A stretch of 6,266 nt of DNA from Azonexaceae bacterium (GTDB lineage: Bacteria; Pseudomonadota; Gammaproteobacteria; Burkholderiales; Rhodocyclaceae): assembly GCA_009469685.1 (NCBI GenBank), contig SSTA01000371.1, forward strand, positions 1-6,266, written 5' to 3'. Shown here in pieces: positions 1 through 6,175 of the stretch. Both the position numbers and the translations under genes were made by a program. Under the pieces are notes generated by a model, which searched no databases, had not been told where the DNA came from, and saw only the letters and a list, made by a program, of their open reading frames with translations. How positions within the stretch are numbered: position 1 is the first letter of the stretch; every line of letters starts with the position of its first letter.

Positions 1-1293
1 CATCGTCCGGAGGCGGTCACGGTGGTCAGCACCGCCACCCTGACGACGGGCCGACCCGTCGATGGTGCGAACGCACGTCCGCCGCAGGGGCGCGACTTGC
101 GCGGCGCACCCGTTTCTACTGGCGCCCCGGGGGCCGGCTGGATTGCTCCACCGGACAATCGGCACCGGCCGCATGACCCTCCCGTCGGCCGGACGCCGCC
201 CGTTCCGCAGGCGGGAGTTGCCGGTGCAGCACCTGCTGGACGACCCGATGGGAACCCGGGGCGGAATCGGGACGAACCCGTCAGGCCTCCAGTTCAGCCC
301 CCTCCCGAAGTTCGCACTCAGGCGCCCAGCGGATCGGCAATGCCGCGCGAAGTGCGGATACCCGACAGCCAACCCCAGGGACGCACTGCAACTCCGCCCT
401 TACCTGGGCATCTGCCCAATTCCGGCGGCAACCGAGAAGCGGCTCAAAGTCCTCAGCCGACACCCCAAGCTCGTCCCACCCCCCCTGGCGGCGGAGCGGG
501 GATCGCGTCGCCCTCCTCGGCAGTGGGAAATCTGCCCCCGCCCCAACGACCGGGCGAGGGACCGAATCCGCAACTCGTGCCCCCATCCGGTCCGGCAGCG
601 CCCGCTATGGAGCGCGCCGCTGAACCGCGGCCAGATTCCGGATCAGGCGCGGCTGCGACGCGTTCCGGGACTCCCGGCGCAGGCACTCCTGTGGTGCTTC
701 CGCCCCGGGAATCATCGCCGCCTACGATGCGAGCAATCCCTGCCGAACCTGCTGCACCCCGGCAGCCTCAGCCGCCTATCGTTCAGCGGCCGCCTGCCAT
801 GCCCACGGAATCCCCGCGTCCGCCGCTCCCCGCGGAACGGCCTCCAGAACCCCGCGAACCAAGACCCGAGCGCCCGGCGTCCGCCCCCGTAACGGCTCCG
901 CAAATGCGAGAGAGCGCCCCTCAGAGCGCGGCTTCACCCCGGGAATCATTACCGCCTCCAATGCGTGCCATTCCCGCCGAGCCAATGGCACCCCGGCCAC
1001 CTCAGCCGCTTATGCCACAGCAGTCGCCCGCCATTCACCTCGAAGCGCCGCGCCCCCCTCGTCCGGTGGAGCGCCCCGCAGAACCGCGCGAACTACAACG
1101 ACCCGAACGGCCAGCAGCCGCCCCTCCCGTGGCGCCTATCCCCATGCGGGAAAGTGCCCAGCCGAATGCGGCTCCGCAGCCCCAGCGGGCGGCGCCCATG
1201 CCCCAGCCCAGCCAAGGGCAAGCCCCGCAGCGCCCAGTTGAGCGAGAACGGAACGGCCCGCAGGACAGGGAAAAGAAGAACCAGAATCATTGA
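1..1293 (+). CDS. Proline-rich low-complexity protein, C-terminal part (start outside window)
   Basis: The reading frame is already open at base 1 (it begins HRPEAVTVVSTATLTTGRPV) and ends at TGA 1291-1293. The GTG at 22 is therefore probably internal, and the true N-terminus lies upstream. From that GTG the visible 423 residues contain about 110 prolines (26 percent), much Ala, Arg, Gln and Glu, one Trp, and no Cys, Phe or Tyr. The only lysines are the pair near the end (REKKNQNH). This composition predicts an extended, disordered, basic tail with no enzyme fold and no membrane segment. Residues 228-305 and 306-386 form an imperfect tandem repeat. The opening AVTVVS...TGRPV resembles the segment just after the folded part of DUF6600-type secreted proteins of betaproteobacteria, but that is recalled similarity, not proof. 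A cell-envelope or exported role is possible; the function is unknown. The coding call rests on the long open frame and the protein-level conservation between the two repeat copies. Confidence 0.72.
   Translation, partial: HRPEAVTVVSTATLTTGRPVDGANARPPQGRDLRGAPVSTGAPGAGWIAPPDNRHRPHDPPVGRTPPVPQAGVAGAAPAGRPDGNPGRNRDEPVRPPVQPPPEVRTQAPSGSAMPREVRIPDSQPQGRTATPPLPGHLPNSGGNREAAQSPQPTPQARPTPPGGGAGIASPSSAVGNLPPPQRPGEGPNPQLVPPSGPAAPAMERAAEPRPDSGSGAAATRSGTPGAGTPVVLPPRESSPPTMRAIPAEPAAPRQPQPPIVQRPPAMPTESPRPPLPAERPPEPREPRPERPASAPVTAPQMRESAPQSAASPRESLPPPMRAIPAEPMAPRPPQPLMPQQSPAIHLEAPRPPRPVERPAEPRELQRPERPAAAPPVAPIPMRESAQPNAAPQPQRAAPMPQPSQGQAPQRPVERERNGPQDREKKNQNH
703..1179 (+). repeat. Tandem duplication of a ~78-residue (234 bp) proline-rich unit
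   Basis: Unit 1 starts at 703 (PRESSPPTMRAIPAEP) and unit 2 at 937 (PRESLPPPMRAIPAEP). The two stay alignable through the shared APRPPQP-like, PRPP, ERP-EPRE, RPERPA-AP and MRESA blocks. In the first 48 bases about 38 match, while 14 of 16 residues match, and many differences fall at third codon positions. This indicates an old in-frame duplication kept under protein-level constraint rather than a recent copy. The right edge near 1179 is approximate because the second unit has small insertions (for example the extra L in EPREL and the extra P in AAAPPV). Confidence 0.8.
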
Positions 1294-1370
1294 TCGTTTC
1301 GCCGGGATTTCCCGAACTGCGCCGCGGCTGACGGCTCACGCCCAAAACATTTCGGGGACCCGCACCGGAG

Positions 1371-1841
1371 TCAGGGAGCTATGGCGAGGAAACGGACCAG
1401 GACCGAATCGTGGCGGGCGATGTGATCCTGTAGCCAGTAGGAAAGCAGCCGATGCAGACGACGAACGAGTTCTGCAGTCTGCAAAGGATCGATATCGGCC
1501 GTCAGCTCCTGGATGGTGAGCGAGATTGCCGCGTGGTCTTCCTTATGCCGCTCGCAGAAGTCTGGCGCGAGCTGAAGCACACCTTCCGATCGCATGAGGG
1601 ATTCCTCATTCCGGAAGTGGTCGACCAGATACATCAATAGGTCTCCCAGCAGGTCCGCCAACTCGCCATGGCACTCGGAGCGTGTCTTGACCAAGCAGTC
1701 CCGGCAGCTACACCGACTCTCGGGAAGTCTGCACAACTGACCGAGTCGATCTACACAGCCGACCAACAACCCGTGTTCACGGTCGATCTCGGCGTGACCC
1801 GTCGATTTGCTACGCACGATGGATGAAGTCTCGTTTGGCAT
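1371..1841 (-). CDS. Bacteriohemerythrin (non-haem di-iron O2-binding protein) with cysteine cluster
   Basis: This is a soluble four-helix-bundle protein that binds O2 at a di-iron centre; in bacteria such proteins serve in oxygen storage, delivery or sensing. Starting at ATG 1839-1841 it is 156 residues, close to the usual single-domain length. All ligand motifs are visible: H23 in IDREH, H75 and E79 in DHFRNEE, H99 and H103 in ERHKEDH, H140 and D145 in DHIARHD. The SYWLQDHI block is the typical last-helix signature. Upstream in-frame ATGs at 1991, 1901 and 1892 would add 17 to 50 residues unlike the family and run through promoter-like DNA, so the start at 1841 is preferred. Its Shine-Dalgarno is weak (GGAT about 10 nt upstream). 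The oddity is seven cysteines (29, 37, 44, 46, 49, 57, 96), four of them as CSCRDC plus C57 in an enlarged loop between the first two helices. The gene is divergent from the rib run and convergent with the proline-rich gene. The family call is firm; the physiological role is inferred. Confidence 0.88.
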   Translation of the reverse strand: MPNETSSIVRSKSTGHAEIDREHGLLVGCVDRLGQLCRLPESRCSCRDCLVKTRSECHGELADLLGDLLMYLVDHFRNEESLMRSEGVLQLAPDFCERHKEDHAAISLTIQELTADIDPLQTAELVRRLHRLLSYWLQDHIARHDSVLVRFLAIAP

Positions 1842-1899
1842 TGCAGCCGATCCACAAATCGGCCTAAAAGGCTTGAACCTGAATTCTCCCATAATAACC

Positions 1900-1927
1900 A
1901 TAATCGGAAAACAGGTATTTCGCTCAA
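1900..1927 (-). promoter_or_regulatory. Candidate sigma-70 type promoter of the hemerythrin gene
   Basis: On the minus strand TTGAGC (complement of 1922-1927, 4 of 6 to TTGACA) is followed after 16 nt by GATTAT (complement of 1900-1905, 4 of 6 to TATAAT). A second hexamer, TATTAT (complement of 1891-1896, 5 of 6), lacks a matching -35. Either would give a leader of about 45-50 nt before the ATG at 1841. The match is moderate and could be chance in AT-rich DNA. Confidence 0.3.
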
Positions 1928-1950
1928 AGCCGAGAGCAGGGGAGGCCCCG

Positions 1951-1959
1951 TGATAGAAT
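1951..1959 (+). promoter_or_regulatory. Candidate extended -10 promoter of the ribE-pgpA run
   Basis: TG-A-TAGAAT matches the extended -10 layout TGnTATAAT with one mismatch in the hexamer. The hexamer at the expected -35 position (about 1931-1936, CGAGAG) is poor, which is tolerated in extended -10 promoters. Transcription would begin near 1966, leaving a leader of roughly 28 nt before the ribE ATG, with no strong Shine-Dalgarno in it. This is a by-eye call without experimental support. Confidence 0.4.
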
Positions 1960-1993
1960 TTCGCCCCTTCCGGCTTTATCCCATTCGGCAACC

Positions 1994-2584
1994 ATGTTTT
2001 CCGGAATCGTCACCTCCATTGGTCGCATCACCCAGCTCACCCCCCGTCTCGCCGGCTTTCGTCTGACTGTCGAGGCGGGCGGGCTGAATCTCGCCGACGT
2101 AGCCATCGGCGACTCCATCGCCCACAACGGAGTTTGTCTCACCGTGGTGGAAATAGAGGGAAATCGATACGGCGTAGACGTCTCACCCGAAACCCTGGCC
2201 TGCACCGTTGGCCTTGGCGCTCCCGGCCCGGTCAATCTGGAAAAAGCCCTGCGCCTGTCCGACGTCATTGGCGGCCACCTGGTTTCCGGTCATGTGGATG
2301 GCGTCGGCGAAGTCCTGCGTTTCGACCCGGTTGGCGACAACCGGCTCCTGGAGATCCGCGCCCCCAGGGACCTCGCCCGATTCATCGCCCGCAAGGGCTC
2401 GATTACGGTCGATGGAACCAGTCTCACCACCAATACGGTCAAAGGTACAGACTTCACGATCAATCTCATCCCCCACACTCTCGAACGCACCACTCTTAAC
2501 CGCCTCAGTCCAGGCGCGAGGGTGAATTTGGAGGTGGATCTCATCGCGCGCTACTGCGAGCGGCTGCTCAACCCGGATCACTGA
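1994..2584 (+). CDS. ribE: Riboflavin synthase (alpha subunit)
   Basis: This enzyme dismutates two 6,7-dimethyl-8-ribityllumazine molecules into riboflavin and the pyrimidinedione, the last step of riboflavin synthesis; it works as a cytosolic trimer. The 196-residue protein starts with the diagnostic MFSGIV, which fixes the ATG at 1994. It shows the two similar lumazine-binding barrels. In the first, NGVCLTVV (45-52, with C48) and VNLEKALRLSDVIGGHLVSGHVDG (around 80-103) are seen. In the second, KGSITVDGTSLT (134-145) and INLIPHTLERTTL (156-168) lead to the C-terminal NLEVDLIARYCERL helix that mediates trimer contact. Length is in the usual range of about 195-215. It is the first gene of the plus-strand run, and ribBX begins 1 nt after its TGA, so translation is probably coupled. 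The gene is called ribC in E. coli. No frameshift or missing motif was seen. Confidence 0.96.
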   Translation: MFSGIVTSIGRITQLTPRLAGFRLTVEAGGLNLADVAIGDSIAHNGVCLTVVEIEGNRYGVDVSPETLACTVGLGAPGPVNLEKALRLSDVIGGHLVSGHVDGVGEVLRFDPVGDNRLLEIRAPRDLARFIARKGSITVDGTSLTTNTVKGTDFTINLIPHTLERTTLNRLSPGARVNLEVDLIARYCERLLNPDH

Positions 2585-2585
2585 C

Positions 2586-3698
2586 ATGGCGCCCATGCAC
2601 CCTGCCATTTCGACTACCGACGAAATCGTTTCCGAGCTTCAGGCCGGCCGCATGGTCGTTCTGGTAGACGAGGAGGACCGGGAAAACGAAGGCGACCTCG
2701 TCATGGCCGCCGAGCACATCACGCCGGAAGCCATCAACTTTATGGCCAAGTTCGGCCGCGGCCTGATCTGCCTGACACTCACTCAGGCCCGCTGCAAGAA
2801 GCTCGGGCTTTCGCAGATGGCGCGCAACAACGGTACCGTCTATGGAACCGCCTTCACGGTTTCCATCGAAGCCGCCGAGGGCGTCACCACGGGAATCTCC
2901 GCTGCCGATCGGGCGCGAACCATCCAGGTGGCCGTGGCCAAGAACGCCAGCGCCGACGACATCGTCCAGCCCGGCCATGTCTTCCCCATCACTGCGCGGG
3001 AGGGCGGCGTGCTGGTTCGCGCCGGTCACACCGAGGCGGGCTGCGATCTCGCGGCGATGGCGGGGCTCGAACCGGCGGCGGTGATCTGCGAGATCATGAA
3101 CGACGACGGCACCATGGCGCGCCTTCCCGAGTTGATCGAGTTCGCCAAGCATCACAGCCTCAAGATCGGCACCATCTCCGATTTGATTCATTACCGGGCA
3201 GCTTCGGAGAAGCTGGTGGAACGCGTCACGAGCAAGCCCATCCAGACCGCCCACGGAGAATTCATCCTCCACGCTTATGTCGATCGGGCCTCCGGGGCAA
3301 CCCATCTGGCCCTGGTCAAGGGAGTCATTCCGGCCGGCGAGGAAACTCTGGTGCGGGTCCACGAGCCCCTCTCGGTCCTCGATTTCCTCGACCCCGGCAG
3401 CAAGCCCCAGTCCTTCTCGATCGATCAGGCCCAGGCTGCCCTCGCCAACAAGGGACACGGGGTCATTGTCCTCATGCATCGACCGGAGGACGGCGAAGCG
3501 CTTCTCACCAGGCTTACGGGCAGCGCCCCCAAGGGTCAGGCGAAATGGGACCCGCGGACCTACGGTATCGGCGCCCAGATACTGCGTGACCTCGGCGTCA
3601 CGAAAATGCGCTTGCTGTCGAGCCCCCGCCGCATGCCGTCGATGACCGGATTCGACCTAGAAGTGACCGGATTCGTGACTTCGCCTGCCGAGCTCTAG
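2586..3698 (+). CDS. ribBX: RibBX: 3,4-dihydroxy-2-butanone 4-phosphate synthase with degenerate GTP cyclohydrolase II-like domain
   Basis: The N-terminal half (residues ~8-205) is DHBP synthase, which converts D-ribulose 5-phosphate to 3,4-dihydroxy-2-butanone 4-phosphate plus formate using Mg2+. The acidic loop [10 protein letters not shown] (28-37), [10 protein letters not shown] (87-96), the [10 protein letters not shown] block (101-110) and [11 protein letters not shown] with H148 are all intact. The C-terminal half (~215-370) follows the GTP cyclohydrolase II fold: [35 protein letters not shown] (326-338). However, it lacks the Cys-X10-Cys-X-Cys zinc site (here [14 protein letters not shown]) and the RQEGRGIGL catalytic stretch (here [11 protein letters not shown]). 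This matches the proteobacterial RibBX variant, in which only the RibB half is an active enzyme. ATG 2586 lies 1 nt after ribE; ATG 2595 is an alternative start three codons in. Databases may label it RibBA. The role of the RibX half is unproven. Confidence 0.93.
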   Translation: MAPMHPAISTTDEIVSELQAGRMVVLVDEEDRENEGDLVMAAEHITPEAINFMAKFGRGLICLTLTQARCKKLGLSQMARNNGTVYGTAFTVSIEAAEGVTTGISAADRARTIQVAVAKNASADDIVQPGHVFPITAREGGVLVRAGHTEAGCDLAAMAGLEPAAVICEIMNDDGTMARLPELIEFAKHHSLKIGTISDLIHYRAASEKLVERVTSKPIQTAHGEFILHAYVDRASGATHLALVKGVIPAGEETLVRVHEPLSVLDFLDPGSKPQSFSIDQAQAALANKGHGVIVLMHRPEDGEALLTRLTGSAPKGQAKWDPRTYGIGAQILRDLGVTKMRLLSSPRRMPSMTGFDLEVTGFVTSPAEL

Positions 3699-3736
3699 GG
3701 CTTCGGCGACCCCACCCTTCCTGCCTGTTCATCCTT

Positions 3737-3743
3737 GATGAGG
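3737..3743 (+). promoter_or_regulatory. Shine-Dalgarno deciding the ribH start
   Basis: GATGAGG ends 6 nt before ATG 3750, which is ideal spacing. The earlier in-frame TTG 3735 and ATG 3738 overlap this element and have no site of their own, so 3750 is the chosen start. Confidence 0.75.
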
Positions 3744-3749
3744 CCCGCT

Positions 3750-4229
3750 ATGCCCCGCTTCGACAATATCTACGAATACGACGCCAATCTCAAGGGGACC
3801 GGCATCCGGGTTGGCATCTGCATGAGCCGATTCAATCGGGACGTCTGCGAGGGCCTGCTCTCTGCATGCGTGGCCGAGTTGAAGCGTCTGGGCGTCGCCG
3901 ATGCCGACATGGCCATCGCTACGGTACCGGGCGCTCTGGAAATTCCGCTGGTACTGCAAAACATGGCCCAGAGCGCCAGGTACGATGCCCTCATCGCCCT
4001 GGGCGCGGTGATTCGTGGCGAGACGTACCATTTCGAGGTGGTGTCCAACGACGCGTGCCGAGCGGTCATGGAAGTCCAGTTGGATACTGGCATTCCGGTG
4101 GCCAACGGCATCCTCACCTGCGAAAACGATGACCAGGCCCTGGCCCGCATGCAGCCCAAGGGCACCGATTGTGCCCAGGCCGCGGTCGAAATGGCCAATC
4201 TTCTGAAAGCCCTTACCGATGTCCGCTAA
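3750..4229 (+). CDS. ribH: 6,7-dimethyl-8-ribityllumazine synthase
   Basis: Lumazine synthase condenses 5-amino-6-(D-ribitylamino)uracil with 3,4-dihydroxy-2-butanone 4-phosphate, the product of the preceding gene, and supplies lumazine to RibE. The 159-residue protein begins [16 protein letters not shown], a common N-terminus in betaproteobacteria. It carries SRFN (26-29, substrate-contact Phe28), PGALEIPL (60-67), [14 protein letters not shown] with the catalytic H94, the NGILT segment (119-123) and ENDDQALAR with phosphate-binding R133. Length is typical; the family forms pentamers or 60-mer capsids, and the sequence alone does not say which. It lies 51 nt after ribBX, the widest gap in the run, and has a strong Shine-Dalgarno of its own. 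Its last 11 nt overlap nusB. Confidence 0.96.
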   Translation: MPRFDNIYEYDANLKGTGIRVGICMSRFNRDVCEGLLSACVAELKRLGVADADMAIATVPGALEIPLVLQNMAQSARYDALIALGAVIRGETYHFEVVSNDACRAVMEVQLDTGIPVANGILTCENDDQALARMQPKGTDCAQAAVEMANLLKALTDVR

Positions 4230-4698
4230 ACCCGAGGAATCCGGCGCCACCAAGGCGCCCCCCAAGTCTGCCCGCCGCCGGGCCCGGGAATTCACCCTGC
4301 AGGGGCTCTACCAATGGCGCGTAGGCGGCCAGGACGAAGCCGCCATCGAAGCTCACCTCCCGGAACTGGAAGGTTTCGAAAAAGCCGACAAGGCTTTCTG
4401 CCTCAAGGTGCTGCGCGGCGTGCTCGCCCAGCGCGAGATCCTTGCCGGCCAGATCGGCACCCACATCGACCGCGCCTTCGACGAGCTTTCCCCCGTCGAG
4501 GCCTGCGTGCTCCTGATTGGCGCCTTCGAACTGAACCACCACCCGGAAACGCCCTACCGCGTCATCATCAACGAGGCGATTGAACTGGCCAAGTCCTTTG
4601 GCGGTACCGACGGCCACAAATATGTGAACGGCGTCCTGGACAAACTGGCTGCCGAATTGCGCGCCGCCGAAGTTGAAGCCAAAAGGCAGAGCCGCTGA
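4219..4698 (+). CDS. nusB: Transcription antitermination factor NusB
   Basis: NusB is an all-helical RNA-binding protein that, with NusE (S10), binds boxA RNA and supports antitermination on rRNA operons. The 159 residues show the arginine-rich first helix [15 protein letters not shown] (19-33) and the classic C-terminal block: [18 protein letters not shown] (88-105), [19 protein letters not shown] (111-129), [14 protein letters not shown] (131-144). The first 18 residues are a polar tail (Ala, Pro, Lys), common in betaproteobacterial NusB. The ATG at 4219 lies inside the end of ribH, an 11-nt out-of-frame overlap, and no strong Shine-Dalgarno is seen, so translation is likely coupled to ribH. 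The ribH-nusB pair is one of the most conserved gene pairs in proteobacteria. Confidence 0.95.
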   Translation: MSAKPEESGATKAPPKSARRRAREFTLQGLYQWRVGGQDEAAIEAHLPELEGFEKADKAFCLKVLRGVLAQREILAGQIGTHIDRAFDELSPVEACVLLIGAFELNHHPETPYRVIINEAIELAKSFGGTDGHKYVNGVLDKLAAELRAAEVEAKRQSR

Positions 4699-4711
4699 AG
4701 GCAAGGCGGAC

Positions 4712-5683
4712 ATGTCCGAATTCAGCCTGATCGATCGGTACTTCGCGCGGCCCACGCCGGGCGCGGTTCTCGGCCCCGGCGACGACTGCGCGCTGTTGGC
4801 CCCGACACCGGGCATGGAATTGGCCGTCACCACCGACATGCTGGTGGCGGGCACTCACTTCTTTCCCGACGCCGATCCCCGAAATCTGGGCTGGAAAACG
4901 CTGGCAGTCAATCTATCCGACCTTGCCGCCATGGGCGCCCGACCCCGCTGGGCGACCCTCGCCGGCAGCCTGCCGGCCGCCGACGAAACCTGGCTTGCCC
5001 CCTTCGCCGAGGGATTCTTTTCCTGCGCCAGCGCTTTCGGGGTCGATATCGTTGGCGGCGACCTCACCCGTGGGCCGCTCAATCTGTGCGTCACAGCCCT
5101 GGGTGAAGCCCCCCCCGGCCAGGCATTGCGTCGCGATGGCGCCAAACTTCACGACGATATCTGGGTATCCGGCCGTCCCGGTCTCGCCGGGCTCGGACTC
5201 GCCCATCTGCAGGGCAAACTGGAACTGCCCCAGCCCTGGCGCCGACTCTGCCTGACAGCACTGGAAAAACCGCGGCCGCGGGTCAGCCTGGGCCTCGCCC
5301 TGCGCGGCGTCGCCACTGCCGCCATCGACGTTTCCGACGGACTCCTGGCCGACCTGGGCCATATCGCAGAACGCTCGGGTTTGGCCGCAGCCGTGCGTCT
5401 CGTGCAACTCCCCCATCTGCCCAAGGGAGAGACGCCCGATGCCCTTCCCCGGGCTTTGGCGCTGGACGCCCAACTGGCCGGGGGCGACGACTACGAGCTC
5501 TGCTTTACCGCACCGCCAGAAGCGCGGTTGGCCATTGGCAAAATCGCAGCCGACCTGGAACTCCCCCTCTGGTGCATTGGCGAGATGCAAGAGCCCGGCG
5601 CCGGTACAGTAACCGTCTATGACCCCGATGGACAGGCGATCCCTTTGCCGCACCAGGGTTTCGATCACTTTCCTGGCGACTGA
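4712..5683 (+). CDS. thiL: Thiamine-monophosphate kinase
   Basis: ThiL phosphorylates thiamine monophosphate with ATP to the cofactor thiamine pyrophosphate. The 323-residue protein belongs to the PurM/ThiL-like ATP-binding superfamily and begins MSEFSLIDRYF, as E. coli ThiL does after a few residues. This supports ATG 4712 over the upstream TTG 4673. Visible motifs are GPGDDCALL (21-29), TTDMLVAGTHF (40-50), NLSDLAAMGARP (68-79), GGDLTRGP (115-122), WVSGRPG (151-157), DVSDGLLADLGH (206-217) and GGDDYELCFTA (257-267). The Asp residues of these motifs bind Mg2+ and the substrates. Length is typical. It starts 13 nt after nusB, behind a purine-rich AAGGCGGA that can act as ribosome binding site. 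No anomaly was seen. Confidence 0.95.
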   Translation: MSEFSLIDRYFARPTPGAVLGPGDDCALLAPTPGMELAVTTDMLVAGTHFFPDADPRNLGWKTLAVNLSDLAAMGARPRWATLAGSLPAADETWLAPFAEGFFSCASAFGVDIVGGDLTRGPLNLCVTALGEAPPGQALRRDGAKLHDDIWVSGRPGLAGLGLAHLQGKLELPQPWRRLCLTALEKPRPRVSLGLALRGVATAAIDVSDGLLADLGHIAERSGLAAAVRLVQLPHLPKGETPDALPRALALDAQLAGGDDYELCFTAPPEARLAIGKIAADLELPLWCIGEMQEPGAGTVTVYDPDGQAIPLPHQGFDHFPGD

Positions 5684-5686
5684 TCC

Positions 5687-6175
5687 ATGGCCGGCCAGCC
5701 ACCGAGTCTGCGCTTCCTTTTCGCCCACCCTGCCCACTTCATCGCCTGCGGCTGCGGCAGCGGGCTCTCCCAGTGGGCGCCGGGAACCGTCGGCACCGTA
5801 TTCGCCTGGTTGACTTTCCTACTCTTCCGCCCCCACTTCAACGACCTCCAATTGGGGATCGGCTTCGCCATTGCCTACGTGATCGGTTTTTGGGCCATCG
5901 ACCGCGCCGGAAGGGTACTTGGCGACCCGGACCACGGAAGCATCGTCTGGGACGAGATCGTCCCTTTCTGGATTGTCCTTCTGTGCACTCCTGGGAGCCT
6001 CCTGTGGCAAACGACTGCTTTTGCCCTCTTCCGTTTCTTCGACATCGTAAAACCTCAGCCGGCCAAGTATTTTGACCAACATGTCAAGAACGGCTTCGGC
6101 GTCATGGCCGACGATGCAGTCGCGGGCGCCTACACGCTTCTGGTACTCGCGGGCCTCAAATTCCTACTGGGATAA
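5687..6175 (+). CDS. pgpA: Phosphatidylglycerophosphatase A
   Basis: PgpA is an inner-membrane enzyme that removes phosphate from phosphatidylglycerophosphate to give phosphatidylglycerol. The 162-residue protein has the family signatures: SGLSQWAPGTVGT (25-37), IVWDEIVPFWIVLL (86-99), FALFRFFDIVKPQPA (112-126) and NGFGVMADDAVAG (135-147). The conserved Asp and Glu residues (D89, E90, D119, D142, D143) are the expected Mg2+ ligands. Hydrophobic stretches near 36-47, 55-74, 91-115 and 145-161 fit three to four membrane segments. ATG 5687 follows the thiL stop by 3 nt. Placement after thiL is standard in proteobacteria and suggests the same transcript. It is the last gene seen in the run. Confidence 0.95.
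   Translation: MAGQPPSLRFLFAHPAHFIACGCGSGLSQWAPGTVGTVFAWLTFLLFRPHFNDLQLGIGFAIAYVIGFWAIDRAGRVLGDPDHGSIVWDEIVPFWIVLLCTPGSLLWQTTAFALFRFFDIVKPQPAKYFDQHVKNGFGVMADDAVAGAYTLLVLAGLKFLLG

Larger units (their letters stand above)
1842..1993. promoter_or_regulatory. Divergent AT-rich intergenic region between hemerythrin and ribE
   Basis: These 152 bases separate the starts of two divergent genes. The core around 1891-1920 is markedly AT-rich (about 27 percent GC by count) against a GC-rich background. On the plus strand TGATAGAAT (1951-1959) reads as an extended -10, with no good -35. On the minus strand TTGAGC (1922-1927) lies 16 bp from GATTAT (1900-1905), and TATTAT (1891-1896) is another -10-like hexamer. 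The RFN (FMN riboswitch) consensus that often precedes rib genes is not recognisable here. Confidence 0.5.

Noticed and set aside
62..892. Long plus-strand open frame overlapping the proline-rich gene
   Set aside because: It has no recognisable domain, is rich in Arg, Pro and Leu as expected for a shifted frame of proline-rich GC-rich DNA, and the alternative frame is the one with a conserved repeat and an open run from base 1.
1303..1357. Possible bidirectional terminator between the convergent genes (CGGGATTTCCCG at 1303-1314; CCCGAA 1311-1316 pairing with TTCGGG 1351-1356)
   Set aside because: The short hairpin has a 4-bp stem, the long-range pairing has a 34-nt loop, the two are mutually exclusive, and there is no T-run on either side.
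965..1519. Plus-strand open frame spanning the end of the proline-rich gene into the hemerythrin gene
   Set aside because: It overlaps two better-supported genes on both strands, and its sequence resembles no family.
1842..1991. N-terminal extension of the hemerythrin from the ATG at 1991
   Set aside because: The extra 50 residues do not look like a hemerythrin N-terminus, have no ribosome site, and cover the AT-rich promoter-like region; ATG 1841 gives the usual length.
1928..1993. FMN riboswitch (RFN element) ahead of ribE
   Set aside because: The GGGGAGGCCCC and GAATTTCGCCCC stretch superficially recalls RFN blocks, but the multi-stem consensus is absent and the leader is far too short.
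2568..3479. 303-residue minus-strand frame opposite ribBX
   Set aside because: It is a shadow of the conserved RibBX coding frame in GC-rich DNA; the translation has no family features.
4913..5737. 274-residue minus-strand frame opposite thiL
   Set aside because: It lies antisense to a fully conserved ThiL and has a Gly/Gln/Ala-rich, family-less translation typical of a complementary-strand shadow.
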